A stretch of DNA of 64,000 nt from the NCBI GenBank assembly GCA_963752225.1, contig CAVVXS010000009.1, positions 806,001-870,000 on the forward strand. Reading direction: 5' to 3'. This DNA comes from JBBROS01 sp963752225 (GTDB lineage: Bacteria > Pseudomonadota > Alphaproteobacteria > Acetobacterales > Acetobacteraceae). Within the stretch, counting starts at the first letter, position 1. The number at the start of each line of letters is the position of its first letter. The notes beneath the pieces are model-generated. The model worked only from the letters and a program-made list of their open reading frames with translations, was not told where the DNA came from and made no database searches. The translations under genes and the position numbers were made by a program. This document shows, piece after piece, positions 38,420 through 46,764 of the stretch.

Positions 38420-39375
38420 ACCGAAAGCGCCGAGCGAATGATCATGCGCATCGTGAACATGCCCATCAACAGGAACAACACCGCCAAGCCGAGGATGGTG
38501 CGGCCGACCTCTTCGGTGACCAGCACTGACAGGTAATTGGGGTCGACCACATAGATGCCGGCGCTGCTCACCACCGGGAGCGCGCCCAGGATGTAGGAGC
38601 TGGTCCGGGCCTCCGACGACAGCGCGTGGCCGCGGGCCTGCATCGCCAGACGCTTGCGGGTCACGTCGGCCAGCAGTTCGAGCGTTTCCGCCAGCCCGCC
38701 GCCGGTCTGCGCCTGCAAGCTGAGTGCGGCGGCGAAGAAGCCGTATTCCGGCAGGTTGTTCCGCGTCGCCATGTCGCGCAGCGCCACGTCCAAGGCCGTG
38801 CCGATGGCGATCTCGTCGGCCAGCCGCTCGAACTCGGTCGATGTCGGCAGCATGCTGTCGCGCGCCACCGCGCGCAGCGCCGAGGACACCGGCACGCCGA
38901 CCCGGACCGCACGCACGATCAGGCCGACCGCGTCCGGGAACTGGCTGCGCAGCCGGCCCGTCCGCTTGGCTTCCATCGACTTGAACAGGCTCCGGCTCAC
39001 CATCAGGGTTCCGACCGGCATCAAGACCCAGGCGAGCCAGCCCAGCACGCCGCTGGCGAGCAGGACGGCGATCCGGCCGGCGATCAGCGACAGCACGACG
39101 ACCCACGGCCAACCCAGCGTGTATTGGTCGGCGCGCTGGAACGAAAAGCCGAACAGCCTTGCCAGCTGTTCTTTCAGCGACGTCTTCTGGCCGGTCTCGC
39201 GCTTGGTGATCGACGGGGCGGCAACCACGACCTTCGGCCGGCCCGTGGCCGACACCTCGGCCAGCCGCCGGGCGAGCTCCTTGTCTTCCTTGCCGGTGCG
39301 CAGCAGCACCCATGCCGCGATCGCTGCCAAGGCGATCAGCATGGCGATCAGCAGCAGCAAACGTCCGTCATTCAT
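38416..39375 (-). CDS. tadB: Tad pilus inner-membrane platform protein TadB
   Basis: The 319-residue protein has an N-terminal helix, a cytoplasmic linker, and the F-domain stretch SQFPDAVGLIVRAVRVGVPV, then SLQAQTGGGLAETLELL and closing helices. This is the TadB pattern. It starts 2 bases after the tadA stop (39378) and overlaps tadC by 4 bases. With TadC it makes the inner-membrane platform of the pilus machine. Confidence 0.94.
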   Translation of the reverse strand: MNDGRLLLLIAMLIALAAIAAWVLLRTGKEDKELARRLAEVSATGRPKVVVAAPSITKRETGQKTSLKEQLARLFGFSFQRADQYTLGWPWVVVLSLIAGRIAVLLASGVLGWLAWVLMPVGTLMVSRSLFKSMEAKRTGRLRSQFPDAVGLIVRAVRVGVPVSSALRAVARDSMLPTSTEFERLADEIAIGTALDVALRDMATRNNLPEYGFFAAALSLQAQTGGGLAETLELLADVTRKRLAMQARGHALSSEARTSSYILGALPVVSSAGIYVVDPNYLSVLVTEEVGRTILGLAVLFLLMGMFTMRMIIRSALSV

Positions 39376-39377
39376 GG

Positions 39378-40742
39378 TCAGTCACCCAGCTTGCCCTCGA
39401 GGGCAGCCATCCACTGGTCCTCGATGCCGAAATAGATCAGCCGCGACATGAAGCTCGGCCGCGCCTTACTGACCTTGTAGGTCCCGAACAGCTTGCCGTT
39501 CGTGCCCATACCTTTGATCTCGAACTGGAAGATATCGTTGAGGGTGATGACGTCGCCCTCCATCCCGCACACCTCGGTCACCTGGGTGATGCGACGGCCG
39601 CCGTCGCGGTGCCGTTCCACCTGCACGATGAGGTTCACCGCTCCCGCGATCTGCTGCCTGATGGCCCGGCTCGGCAGGCCCATGTTGCCCATCTGCACCA
39701 TGTTCTCGATACGCGTCAGCGCGTCGCGCGTGGTGTTGGCGTGGATGGTGCTCATCGAACCGTCGTGGCCGGTGTTCATCGCCTGCAGCATGTCGAACGC
39801 TTCGCCGCCGCGCACCTCGCCGATGATGATGCGGTCGGGCCGCATCCGCAGGGCGTTGCGGACGAGGTCGCGCTGGTTGATCTCGCCGCGGCCCTCGAGG
39901 CTGGCCGGACGGGTTTCCAGCCGCACCACATGCGGCTGCTGCAGCTGCAGCTCGGCCGCGTCCTCGACCGTCAGCACGCGCTCGTCGATCTCGATCAGCC
40001 GCGACATCGCGTTCATCAAGGTCGTCTTGCCCGAGCCGGTGCCGCCGGAGATGATCACGTTCAGCCGGATTTTCGAGCCCAGCTCCAGGATGCGCGCCAC
40101 CTGCGGCGTCAGCGCGCCGAACTCGACCAGCTTCGCGAAGTCGATCGACTTTTTGCTGAACTTACGGATCGAGACGTAGGGGCCGTCCAGCGCCAGCGGC
40201 GGGAAGACGATGTTGACGCGGCTGCCGTCCTTCAGGCGCGCATCCACCATCGGGCTGCTTTCGTCCACCCGCCGGCCGATAGCGACTGCGATCCGCTGGC
40301 AGATGTTGGACAGGTGCGCGGTGTCGCGGAACACGACGTTGGACTGCACGACCTTGCCGAGCCGCTCGACGAAGATCCGGTTCGGCCCGTTGATCATGAT
40401 GTCGTTGATCGTCTGGTCTTCGAGCAGGATCTCCAACGGCCCGAGCCCGATCATGTCGTGCACCAGCTCGACCGCGAGCTGCCGCTGCTCGCGCCCGTTG
40501 AGCTGCACCCGTCGCTGGGTGGCGAGCTCGCTGATCAGCCGCTCGACCTCACGCTCCAGCCGCTCCGGCGTCAGCATCGCCACCGTGCTCGGCTCGAGCT
40601 GGGCGAGGCAGAGCTGGCGCAGCTCGGCGATCGACTCCGGCGGCGCGGTCGAGCGTGACGACTCGGCTTCGTCGTTGGCCGGGGTGGCCGGCGCGGCCTC
40701 GGCCGTCCCTTCGGCGCGGCGGCGCCCGAACGCGATCGTCAT
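39378..40742 (-). CDS. tadA: Tad pilus assembly ATPase TadA/CpaF
   Basis: The 454-residue cytoplasmic ATPase powers pilus extension and probably retraction. It has Walker A GGTGSGKTT at 233-241, the Asp box around RVLTVEDAAELQLQ, Walker B RPDRIIIGEVRGGEAFD and the His box STIHANTTRDAL. These are all signatures of the CpaF branch of secretion ATPases. The N-terminal region carries the usual CpaF helices. Its start overlaps the end of cpaE by 4 bases (40739-40742). Confidence 0.96.
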   Translation of the reverse strand: MTIAFGRRRAEGTAEAAPATPANDEAESSRSTAPPESIAELRQLCLAQLEPSTVAMLTPERLEREVERLISELATQRRVQLNGREQRQLAVELVHDMIGLGPLEILLEDQTINDIMINGPNRIFVERLGKVVQSNVVFRDTAHLSNICQRIAVAIGRRVDESSPMVDARLKDGSRVNIVFPPLALDGPYVSIRKFSKKSIDFAKLVEFGALTPQVARILELGSKIRLNVIISGGTGSGKTTLMNAMSRLIEIDERVLTVEDAAELQLQQPHVVRLETRPASLEGRGEINQRDLVRNALRMRPDRIIIGEVRGGEAFDMLQAMNTGHDGSMSTIHANTTRDALTRIENMVQMGNMGLPSRAIRQQIAGAVNLIVQVERHRDGGRRITQVTEVCGMEGDVITLNDIFQFEIKGMGTNGKLFGTYKVSKARPSFMSRLIYFGIEDQWMAALEGKLGD

Positions 40743-41995
40743 TTCTTGCCGAACAGGCGGAAGGCCGCCTTTTTCTTGACGCCGGCGTCCGCCCCGGTCT
40801 CACCGGCCGCATCCAGCAACCGGCTGGCGGCCACCTGGTTCGAGAGTTCCTTGATGGCGGCCTGGAACGGCCCGCGCAGGGTCGTGGCCGGCTTGCCCAG
40901 CGTTGCCGCCTGGCCCACCACCTTCGGCAGGTCTGGGATGGTGATGTCCACCTTGGTCTGCAGCGCTTCCTCGAACTGCCGCTTGTTGAGCGCGCCGGGC
41001 AGGCCTTGCCGGTTCAGCACGATGATCGGACGCCGGGTCTGACCCGCCCCCGCGCGCATCCCCAACAGACGGAGTGCGTCGCGCACCGAGGCCAAGGTCG
41101 GATCCATCACCAGCACCCGCCGGTGCGCCAGCTCAAGCAGCTCGCGGTTGAGCGCCAGCGGCCGGAACGGCACGTCGGCGACGATGAAGTTGTAACGCCG
41201 CCGCAACGCCTCCGCCAACGCCTCCGCCGACCGCGGCGCATGGTCCTGCGCGTCGCTCAGCGGCTCCTGCGTCGCCAGCACGTGAAGCCGGTCCGTCACC
41301 GGCTGCGCCGCACGTTCGGCCAGCAGCGAGTCGATGCGTTCCGGCGTTTGCAGCGCCATGCTCAGTCCGCGGCCCGGCGGCACGTTGAGCAGGAACGAGG
41401 TCGTACCGAAATGCAGGTCGCTGTCCAGCAGCACCGTATGACGGCGCGCCGTCACGCCGAAGTACCAGGCCAGGTTGACCGCGATCGTGCTGGCGCCGAC
41501 GCCGCCGCGCACACCGGTCACCGTCAGCAGCCGGCCGCCCATCGCCGCCTCGCCGGTCGGCGCCCGGCCTTGGGCGAGCGGCCCGAAGTGCCGCGACACG
41601 CTTTCCGACGTCAGCGGCTTGGCCAGGTATTCCATCGCGCCGAAGCCGCGGGTGACCTCGCGATAGAAGTCCAGGCCGGTCAGGTCGCCCGTCACCAGCA
41701 CGCAGACGTTCGGCTCGACCACTTCGGCAAGCTGCTCGAGCGAACCGAGCGGGCTTTCCTCGCCGCTCACATCGACGATCAGCACGCGCGGGGTCGCCAT
41801 CTTGCCCATGGCCGTGATCGCCGCGCGGATGCCGCCGCGGCGCGTTTCGACGCCACCCGGCATCACGTCGGCCAAGCCGTCCTGCACCGCTGATTCGGTC
41901 GCGGCGTCGCCGACGAAGGCGAGGCAGTTGGGGCGGTCGTGCCGCCCCTGCTCCAATGTGCCGCCGGCGGCCGGGGTATCGTCCAGGGGTGGCAT
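40739..41995 (-). CDS. cpaE: CpaE/TadZ-like pilus localisation ATPase
   Basis: The 418-residue protein has an N-terminal receiver-like domain (VLIVDVSGEESPLGSLEQL) and a C-terminal ParA/MinD-type ATPase with a deviant Walker A (VTGVRGGVGASTIAVNLAW) and VLLDSDLHFGTTSFLL. CpaE/TadZ proteins place the Tad machine at a cell pole. The start is ATG 41995; the open frame further upstream is the shadow of cpaD and cpaC. The stop of the lipoprotein gene before it overlaps its ATG by one base (TGATG). Confidence 0.92.
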   Translation of the reverse strand: MPPLDDTPAAGGTLEQGRHDRPNCLAFVGDAATESAVQDGLADVMPGGVETRRGGIRAAITAMGKMATPRVLIVDVSGEESPLGSLEQLAEVVEPNVCVLVTGDLTGLDFYREVTRGFGAMEYLAKPLTSESVSRHFGPLAQGRAPTGEAAMGGRLLTVTGVRGGVGASTIAVNLAWYFGVTARRHTVLLDSDLHFGTTSFLLNVPPGRGLSMALQTPERIDSLLAERAAQPVTDRLHVLATQEPLSDAQDHAPRSAEALAEALRRRYNFIVADVPFRPLALNRELLELAHRRVLVMDPTLASVRDALRLLGMRAGAGQTRRPIIVLNRQGLPGALNKRQFEEALQTKVDITIPDLPKVVGQAATLGKPATTLRGPFQAAIKELSNQVAASRLLDAAGETGADAGVKKKAAFRLFGKK

Positions 41996-42309
41996 CAGTT
42001 CGTTCCTCCCGCAGGCGCTTGCGCGGCCGGCCCGCCTGCTCCCTCCTGGGATCCGACGGACGGCAGCGGCGTCAGCTTGCCCGACCACAGCCGCGCCACC
42101 GGCGGCGTCGCCTCCACCCCGATCGTGCCCGCGTCGCTGCGGCCCCGGATCAGGTCGGTCGGCCGAGTGACCATCCGGGCCAGGTTGACCGCGTTGGCGC
42201 CGGTCGGCTGCCAGCGGGCCGGCTTGAGGTATGGATCGGTGTTGGCGCAGGCAGTCAGGGCCAACAGGGCGCCCAGAACGGCGGTTCGTTGCATGACAGG
42301 TCCCCTCAT
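41995..42309 (-). CDS. Short CpaD-like pilus assembly lipoprotein
   Basis: The 104-residue protein starts with a lipoprotein signal (TAVLGALLALTACANTDPYL; Cys at residue 21). The segment ANAVNLARMVTRPTDLIRGR resembles the C-terminal part of CpaD, a pilus-biogenesis lipoprotein of unknown mechanism that is normally about 200 residues long. It thus appears to be a reduced CpaD with the periplasmic body missing. It overlaps cpaC by ATGA (42306-42309) and cpaE by one base, so it is well embedded in the operon. A second Met at codon 6 is an alternative start. Confidence 0.75.
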   Translation of the reverse strand: MRGPVMQRTAVLGALLALTACANTDPYLKPARWQPTGANAVNLARMVTRPTDLIRGRSDAGTIGVEATPPVARLWSGKLTPLPSVGSQEGAGGPAAQAPAGGTN

Positions 42310-43820
42310 TGGACGACGAACCCGGCCGCACCGGGGATCCGGATCGGCACCGCGGACGGCGTCGCACCGGTCTGGCGCAGCAACAGGATCCGCTCGAGGT
42401 CGTTGGGCGGCGTGAACCCGTCATTCGGCGTCTTGAGCGACGCCGGGTCATCGACCGGACGCACGATGTAGGGGGTAACCAGGATCACCAGCTCGGTCTC
42501 GTTGCGCAGGAACGCGGCCGAGCGGAACAGCGAGCCGATCATCGGCAGATCGCCGAGGAACGGCAGCCCGTTGGTCTGCTGCGACACGTTGTCCTGCAGC
42601 AGCCCGGCGATTGCGAAGCTCTGGCCGCTGCCGAGCTCGACGCTGGTCTCGGCGCGGCGCACCAGCAGGCCCGGGATCGACAGCGACCCGCCGCCGGCCG
42701 TGCCCGACGACAACCGCACCGCGCCGGTGTCGGTCAGCTCGCTGACCTCCGGGGCGATGTGCAGGTTGATGCGCCCATCGTTCATCACCGTGGGCACCAC
42801 CGCAAGGCTGACGCCGTAACGCTTGAACTCGACCGTGATCGTGCTGCCGCCCCCCGCTGCCGCCGTGCTCGCGACCGGGATCGGGAACTCGCCACCGGCC
42901 AGGAAGCTACCCGGCTGGCCGCTCATCACCGTCAGGTTCGGCTCGGCGAGCACGCGCACCAGGTTGTCTTGCGCCAGGGCCGAAATGACCGCGCTCACGT
43001 CCTTGGTGCCGGCTTTCAACAGGCCCGCTGCGGCGCTGCCAACCGACAAGCCGTTGGTCGCCGCCGCGGTCACGCCGAACCGGCCGAGCGCGCCCATCGC
43101 CTGCCAGTCGATCCCCAGCGCCCGCGTCACGTTGCGCTGCATCTCGATCACCCGCACGCGCAGGTTGACCTGGATCGCCGATTGCACGGCGATCTGGTTC
43201 TCGATCGCCTGCCCTTCGGGGAGGTACGACTTCACGATCGCAACCGCCCGCGCCGCATCGCCCGGCGAGCCCGCCGAGCCGGTCAGCAGCATGCCGCGCG
43301 GCTGCGCCGCCACCCGGATGCGCCCGTTCGGCACCAGGCGGGCGACCAGCGCCTCGATCTCTGCCGAAACGAAGGTGCTCGGCCGCACCAGCACCTCGAA
43401 CTGCGTGACCACATGGCCTTCCGCGTCCATCGCGGCGATGGTCGTGCGCCCGGCGCCGACGCCGAAGATGAACAGGCTGTTGGCGCTGGCAGGCCGCACC
43501 TCGGCCACCTTCGGATCGGCGACGAACACGTTGGCCGCCGGGCCGGGCAGCGCGATGATCTTGCCGTTGCCCGACTCCAGCGAGAAGGTCTGGCCGTGGG
43601 CGCCTTCGTTGACCACCACCGGGCCGGCCGGTCGGCGCGGCGCGGGGGCGGGCCCAGGCGTTTGGCCCGGCGTTTGGCCCGGCCCTGGGCTCGGGACTTG
43701 CGCGGGCGCCGGAGCCGGCGCTTGCGCGAAGACCGGCGCCGACAGCAGCAAGCCGAGACCGACCGTCGCAGGCCAGAGGCGGGACACCGGGCGGGCCGGC
43801 TTGTGCGGGGAGAGTTGCAT
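42306..43820 (-). CDS. cpaC: Tad pilus outer-membrane secretin CpaC/RcpA
   Basis: The 504-residue protein forms the outer-membrane channel of the pilus. It has a signal peptide ending near VFAQA, a Pro/Gly-rich linker with short repeats (GQTPGQTPGPAPAP), an N-terminal secretin domain (VFVADPKVAEVRPAS), a BON-like region, and the C-terminal secretin core (VRVLAEPNLTVMSGQPGSFL, GLLVRRAETSVELGSGQSF, ELVILVTPYIV). The start is ATG 43820, which overlaps the cpaB stop by one base. The Pro-rich linker is longer than usual. Confidence 0.94.
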   Translation of the reverse strand: MQLSPHKPARPVSRLWPATVGLGLLLSAPVFAQAPAPAPAQVPSPGPGQTPGQTPGPAPAPRRPAGPVVVNEGAHGQTFSLESGNGKIIALPGPAANVFVADPKVAEVRPASANSLFIFGVGAGRTTIAAMDAEGHVVTQFEVLVRPSTFVSAEIEALVARLVPNGRIRVAAQPRGMLLTGSAGSPGDAARAVAIVKSYLPEGQAIENQIAVQSAIQVNLRVRVIEMQRNVTRALGIDWQAMGALGRFGVTAAATNGLSVGSAAAGLLKAGTKDVSAVISALAQDNLVRVLAEPNLTVMSGQPGSFLAGGEFPIPVASTAAAGGGSTITVEFKRYGVSLAVVPTVMNDGRINLHIAPEVSELTDTGAVRLSSGTAGGGSLSIPGLLVRRAETSVELGSGQSFAIAGLLQDNVSQQTNGLPFLGDLPMIGSLFRSAAFLRNETELVILVTPYIVRPVDDPASLKTPNDGFTPPNDLERILLLRQTGATPSAVPIRIPGAAGFVVQ

Positions 43821-44653
43821 CAGAACTTGAATTCCTTGCCTTCGCCGGCGCCGGTGAACACCTTGACCGAGCTGACCACGGGCCTCGGCGCCCGCGAGTT
43901 GAGCGCGTTGCTCACGTCGCCCGCCCAGGTCGTTCCATCCTTGTCGTCGCTCGGCCCGCTTTCGGCGGAGCGCACCGCCAGCGACAGCTTGCCGAGCTTG
44001 GTCGCGATCTGGACCTGCTCGCCGCTGGCCGACGAGACTTCCAAGGTGATCGTGCGGGCCGGCGAGTTGTCCATCACGCCCGACGCGCCCTGCACCATCT
44101 GCTGGTCGATGGCGATCACCCGCACGTCGCGCAGCACGGTTTCGGCAGCGATCCGTTTGGCCGCGCTGGTGCCGCCCTCGTCCATGGTCTGCGTCAGGAT
44201 CAGGTCCACGCGGTCGCCCGGCCAGATCAGCCCGGCCGCGCCGCTGACGGCGTCGACCGCGATGGTGACGGCGCGGTAGCCGGGCCGCAGCACGGCCGAC
44301 AGGAAGCCGTGGTCGCCGGGGCGCAGCAGGTCGCCGTTGGCGAACGCATCGCCCACCGCCATGGCCCGGCGCGTCATTGCGCCGACCAGGTTGCGGCGCA
44401 CGTTCGCGTCGTCGGCCTGGATGAACCCTTCCGGCAGCTTGTCCACCTCGATCTCGCGCACCGCCATGTCTTCGGCCTTCATCAAGGCGCCCGGGCGCAT
44501 CGGCTTGGCCGCGACCACCACGCGGGCCCGCTCGATCGGGTTGGCCACCGCCGCGGCGACGGTGTCGTTGTGCGGCATCACCATCCAAATGATGGTGCCG
44601 AAGCCGGCCAGGCCGGATGCGATCAACGCCAGCAGGGCGATGCGGATGATCAT
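43820..44653 (-). CDS. cpaB: Flp pilus assembly protein CpaB/RcpC
   Basis: The 277-residue protein has an N-terminal membrane helix (IIRIALLALIASGLAGFGT), a SAF domain (ARVVVAAKPMRPGALMKAED) and the RcpC/CpaB domain (PGYRAVTIAVDAVSGAAGLIWPG, then DVRVIAIDQQ). It is a periplasmic part of the Tad machine that supports secretin function. The start ATG 44653 overlaps the prepilin peptidase stop by ATGA (44650-44653). Confidence 0.94.
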   Translation of the reverse strand: MIIRIALLALIASGLAGFGTIIWMVMPHNDTVAAAVANPIERARVVVAAKPMRPGALMKAEDMAVREIEVDKLPEGFIQADDANVRRNLVGAMTRRAMAVGDAFANGDLLRPGDHGFLSAVLRPGYRAVTIAVDAVSGAAGLIWPGDRVDLILTQTMDEGGTSAAKRIAAETVLRDVRVIAIDQQMVQGASGVMDNSPARTITLEVSSASGEQVQIATKLGKLSLAVRSAESGPSDDKDGTTWAGDVSNALNSRAPRPVVSSVKVFTGAGEGKEFKF

Positions 44654-45189
44654 GTGGAGACCCCAAGCGACAACACGAAACAGGCGCCGCTGGCGATTGC
44701 CACGGCGTAGGGCAGCGGACCGCCACGGCGCAGCCGCCAGCGTTCGACCTTGACGATGCGCCGAAGCAACGACGGCGGCCGGCCCGGGCGTGGCCGCGGC
44801 ATCCGCCGCCGAGCCAAAAGATAGAACAGCGACAGCACGCTGCCGGAGATCGCCGTCGCCATGATCAGGTCGAGCACGAGGTTGGCCGGCACCAGCAAGG
44901 CGGCCGCGGCGAGCAGCTTCACGTCGCCGCCGCCCATCCAGCCGCGTCGCCACATTAGCGCCGCGACGACGAACACGGCGAACGAGGTCAGCAAGGACAA
45001 CCCCAACCCACGCATGCTGCCCTGTTCGAAGGCGCGAGCGAGCTGGGTGACGAGGCCGCATGCGGCGATCAGCGCCGACATCCGGTTCGGCACGGTGCGT
45101 GCCATCACGTCGTGGACCGCGGCTGCAACGAGCATGCCGAGGCCAGCGATGGCCCCGGCAGCGCCGAGAAGAACAATCAGATCCGGCAC
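44650..45189 (-). CDS. cpaA: Prepilin peptidase CpaA/TadV
   Basis: The 179-residue inner-membrane aspartic protease should cut the leader off Flp prepilins and pseudopilins. Both catalytic Asp motifs are visible: HDVMARTVPN near residue 27 and MGGGDVKLLAAAA in the GxGD signature. The size fits the short TadV type without the methylase domain. A gap of 9 bases separates it from the upstream pilin gene. Confidence 0.93.
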   Translation of the reverse strand: MPDLIVLLGAAGAIAGLGMLVAAAVHDVMARTVPNRMSALIAACGLVTQLARAFEQGSMRGLGLSLLTSFAVFVVAALMWRRGWMGGGDVKLLAAAALLVPANLVLDLIMATAISGSVLSLFYLLARRRMPRPRPGRPPSLLRRIVKVERWRLRRGGPLPYAVAIASGACFVLSLGVST

Positions 45190-45198
45190 GGTATTACA

Positions 45199-45381
45199 CT
45201 ATTCTACGTTAAGGTAGTTTGCGACGTTCTCGAACTCGTTCGACATCGCGCCGCCGAGCGTCTGGAACCCCACGAGGACGGCGAGCACAAGTACGCCCGC
45301 AATCAGCCCGTATTCGAGCGCAGTCACTCCGCGACGATCCGTTTTCAAGCACAAAATGTCACGAAGCATCGACTTCAACAT
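45199..45381 (-). CDS. flp: Flp-family type IVb pilin, copy 1
   Basis: The 60-residue prepilin has a short basic leader, then the cleavage-site motif RRGVTALEYGLIAGV, with Gly at -1 and Glu at +5, and a long hydrophobic helix. Flp pilins are the fibre subunits of Tad pili. The start is ATG 45381 or the Met four codons later; the open frame upstream to 45447 is not likely to be translated. A second pilin gene precedes it by 75 bases, so the fibre may be mixed or one copy may be minor. Confidence 0.93.
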   Translation of the reverse strand: MLKSMLRDILCLKTDRRGVTALEYGLIAGVLVLAVLVGFQTLGGAMSNEFENVANYLNVE

Positions 45382-45456
45382 TACCAACCTCGACCTGTTC
45401 GGCTTCGAGCGACGCGACCGGCCGGCACCGGCCGGCCGCTCGTGCACGAGTCCGTA

Positions 45457-45636
45457 TTAGGTGGCGTTCAGGTGGGTGGCGACATTGTTGAACTGGGTCT
45501 GCATCTTGCCGCCCAGGAAGTTGAAGCCGACGATCATCGTGATGACGAGCACGCCGGCGATCAGGCCATACTCGAGGGCAGTCACGGCGCGCTTGTCGGT
45601 CTTCAGCTCGAGCCAGGTCTTCACGTACTCATACAT
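45457..45636 (-). CDS. flp: Flp-family type IVb pilin, copy 2
   Basis: Translation of the minus strand gives a 59-residue prepilin starting MYEYVKTWLELKTDKRAVTA and followed by LEYGLIAGVLV, then GFNFLGGKMQTQFNNVATHL. The processing-site Glu at +5 is kept, but -1 is Ala instead of Gly. The GGK and FNN residues near the C-terminus match the GGA and FEN residues of its neighbour, so the two genes arose by duplication. It is the first gene of the operon, and its ATG has a short AT-rich leader (AAAGGACTTACCAA) with AAAGGA as a likely ribosome site. Confidence 0.92.
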   Translation of the reverse strand: MYEYVKTWLELKTDKRAVTALEYGLIAGVLVITMIVGFNFLGGKMQTQFNNVATHLNAT

Positions 45637-45895
45637 TTGGTAAGTCCTTTACTATCTCTGCCCACCCAGATCCCGCTGACTACTTTTTTTGTAATCACCG
45701 TCTGTGTGCAGGCAGACACTAGCGACTTTCATCTTTCATTTACCAATTGAGAAACGCTTGGAATTGTACCCGAGCTTAGAACAGTTTTTGACACGTTCCG
45801 GAGTATTGCCGTGACCCGTCATAGCCGGTGCGCATGGTCGGTTCGACCTCACATCGGAAGCCAGCAAACCGCGCCCGCGCAGGCGATCTGGTCGT
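45637..45895. promoter_or_regulatory. Leader and probable promoter region of the Tad operon
   Basis: This AT-rich region lies between the lytic transglycosylase stop and the first pilin gene on the minus strand. It must hold the operon promoter. A TACAAT-like -10 occurs on the minus strand near 45765-45770 (GGGTACAATTCC), with TGTCAA about 19 bases upstream as a weak -35. The T-rich run TTTTTTT at 45685-45691 (plus strand) is A-rich on the mRNA strand and could help the long leader stay open. The promoter assignment is tentative. Confidence 0.4.
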
Positions 45896-46642
45896 TCATC
45901 CGCGGGTGATGCGGATGATCGACGCGCCCTGGCCGGCCGCGCTCGGGGTCCAGATCCGCATCCCGCGCGCCGTCGCGGGCGGCGGCGACCACGTCACAAC
46001 CTTGACCACGAAGGCTTTCGGCACCACGGGCGCGGGCGGCAGCAACGATGCCGCCGGCAAGCCGTCGCGCGACCAGCCGGCCAGCACGCGGTCGCGATAC
46101 GGGTTGCCCCGCTCCGGATCGGCCGAATGGTAGGCCCCCACCGCCGCCTCCCAGCTTCCATACTTCACCTGCAGCGAGACCAGGAACCGCGCCGCGTAAT
46201 CGGCATTGGTCGCCGCTTCGAACCCATCCTCGAGCGTCGGGAACGCCGAAGGGTGGTGCATGAGGTTGACTTGAAAGCAGCCGACGTCGATCGAGCTCAC
46301 CCCGGCGCGCTGCAGCGCCTGCGTGGCCGACAGCGCGTCGGAGCGGGAGTCGAACAGATGGCCGCGGCCTTCCGCGTTGATCGTCCATGGCCAGGGCGCG
46401 ACCCGCCCGGTCAGAGGGTCGCGGCGCCCGCTTTCGACCCGGCCGATGGCGCTCAACAACCCGGCGGGAACGTCGTAGCGGCGCTCTGCGGCCGCCCCGG
46501 CCACGTCGCAGGCGCGGCTTGCTTCGACCACCTCCTGTGCCGCCGCCGGCCGCACGGCGCCAGCCCCGGCGAGAACGACGAGGCCGAGGCCGACCAAACG
46601 TGCCGGCAAACGCGCAAGGGAGGCACGGTTGCGTGTGATCAT
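45896..46642 (-). CDS. Secreted lytic transglycosylase, SLT domain
   Basis: The 248-residue protein has a signal peptide ending near PAAAQ (about residue 36) and an SLT lysozyme-like domain with the catalytic Glu at residue 70 (LLSAIGRVESGRRDP), followed by DVGCFQVNLMHHP and YAARFLVSLQVKYGSWEAAVGAYHSADPER, all classic SLT motifs. It should cut glycan strands of peptidoglycan, which large envelope machines need. It is on the same strand as, and just upstream of, the pilin genes, so a role in Tad assembly is likely, although it has its own 254-base spacing. Confidence 0.92.
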   Translation of the reverse strand: MITRNRASLARLPARLVGLGLVVLAGAGAVRPAAAQEVVEASRACDVAGAAAERRYDVPAGLLSAIGRVESGRRDPLTGRVAPWPWTINAEGRGHLFDSRSDALSATQALQRAGVSSIDVGCFQVNLMHHPSAFPTLEDGFEAATNADYAARFLVSLQVKYGSWEAAVGAYHSADPERGNPYRDRVLAGWSRDGLPAASLLPPAPVVPKAFVVKVVTWSPPPATARGMRIWTPSAAGQGASIIRITRG

Positions 46643-46764
46643 GGCCCGGTTCTAGCCTGCCGGGCCCGGTCCTGCGCATCGGCTAGGCGGACTAGTCCTT
46701 TTGGCCGAAGTGTATTCACCGGTCGCGCGGTCCAATACTTGGACCAGCTTGCCACGGGACAGCA

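Noticed and set aside
43620..43740. Short tandem repeats in the coding region of the secretin (GQTPGQTPG)
   Set aside because: They encode a Pro-rich linker after the signal peptide, a common place for low-complexity sequence, so they are not a separate element.
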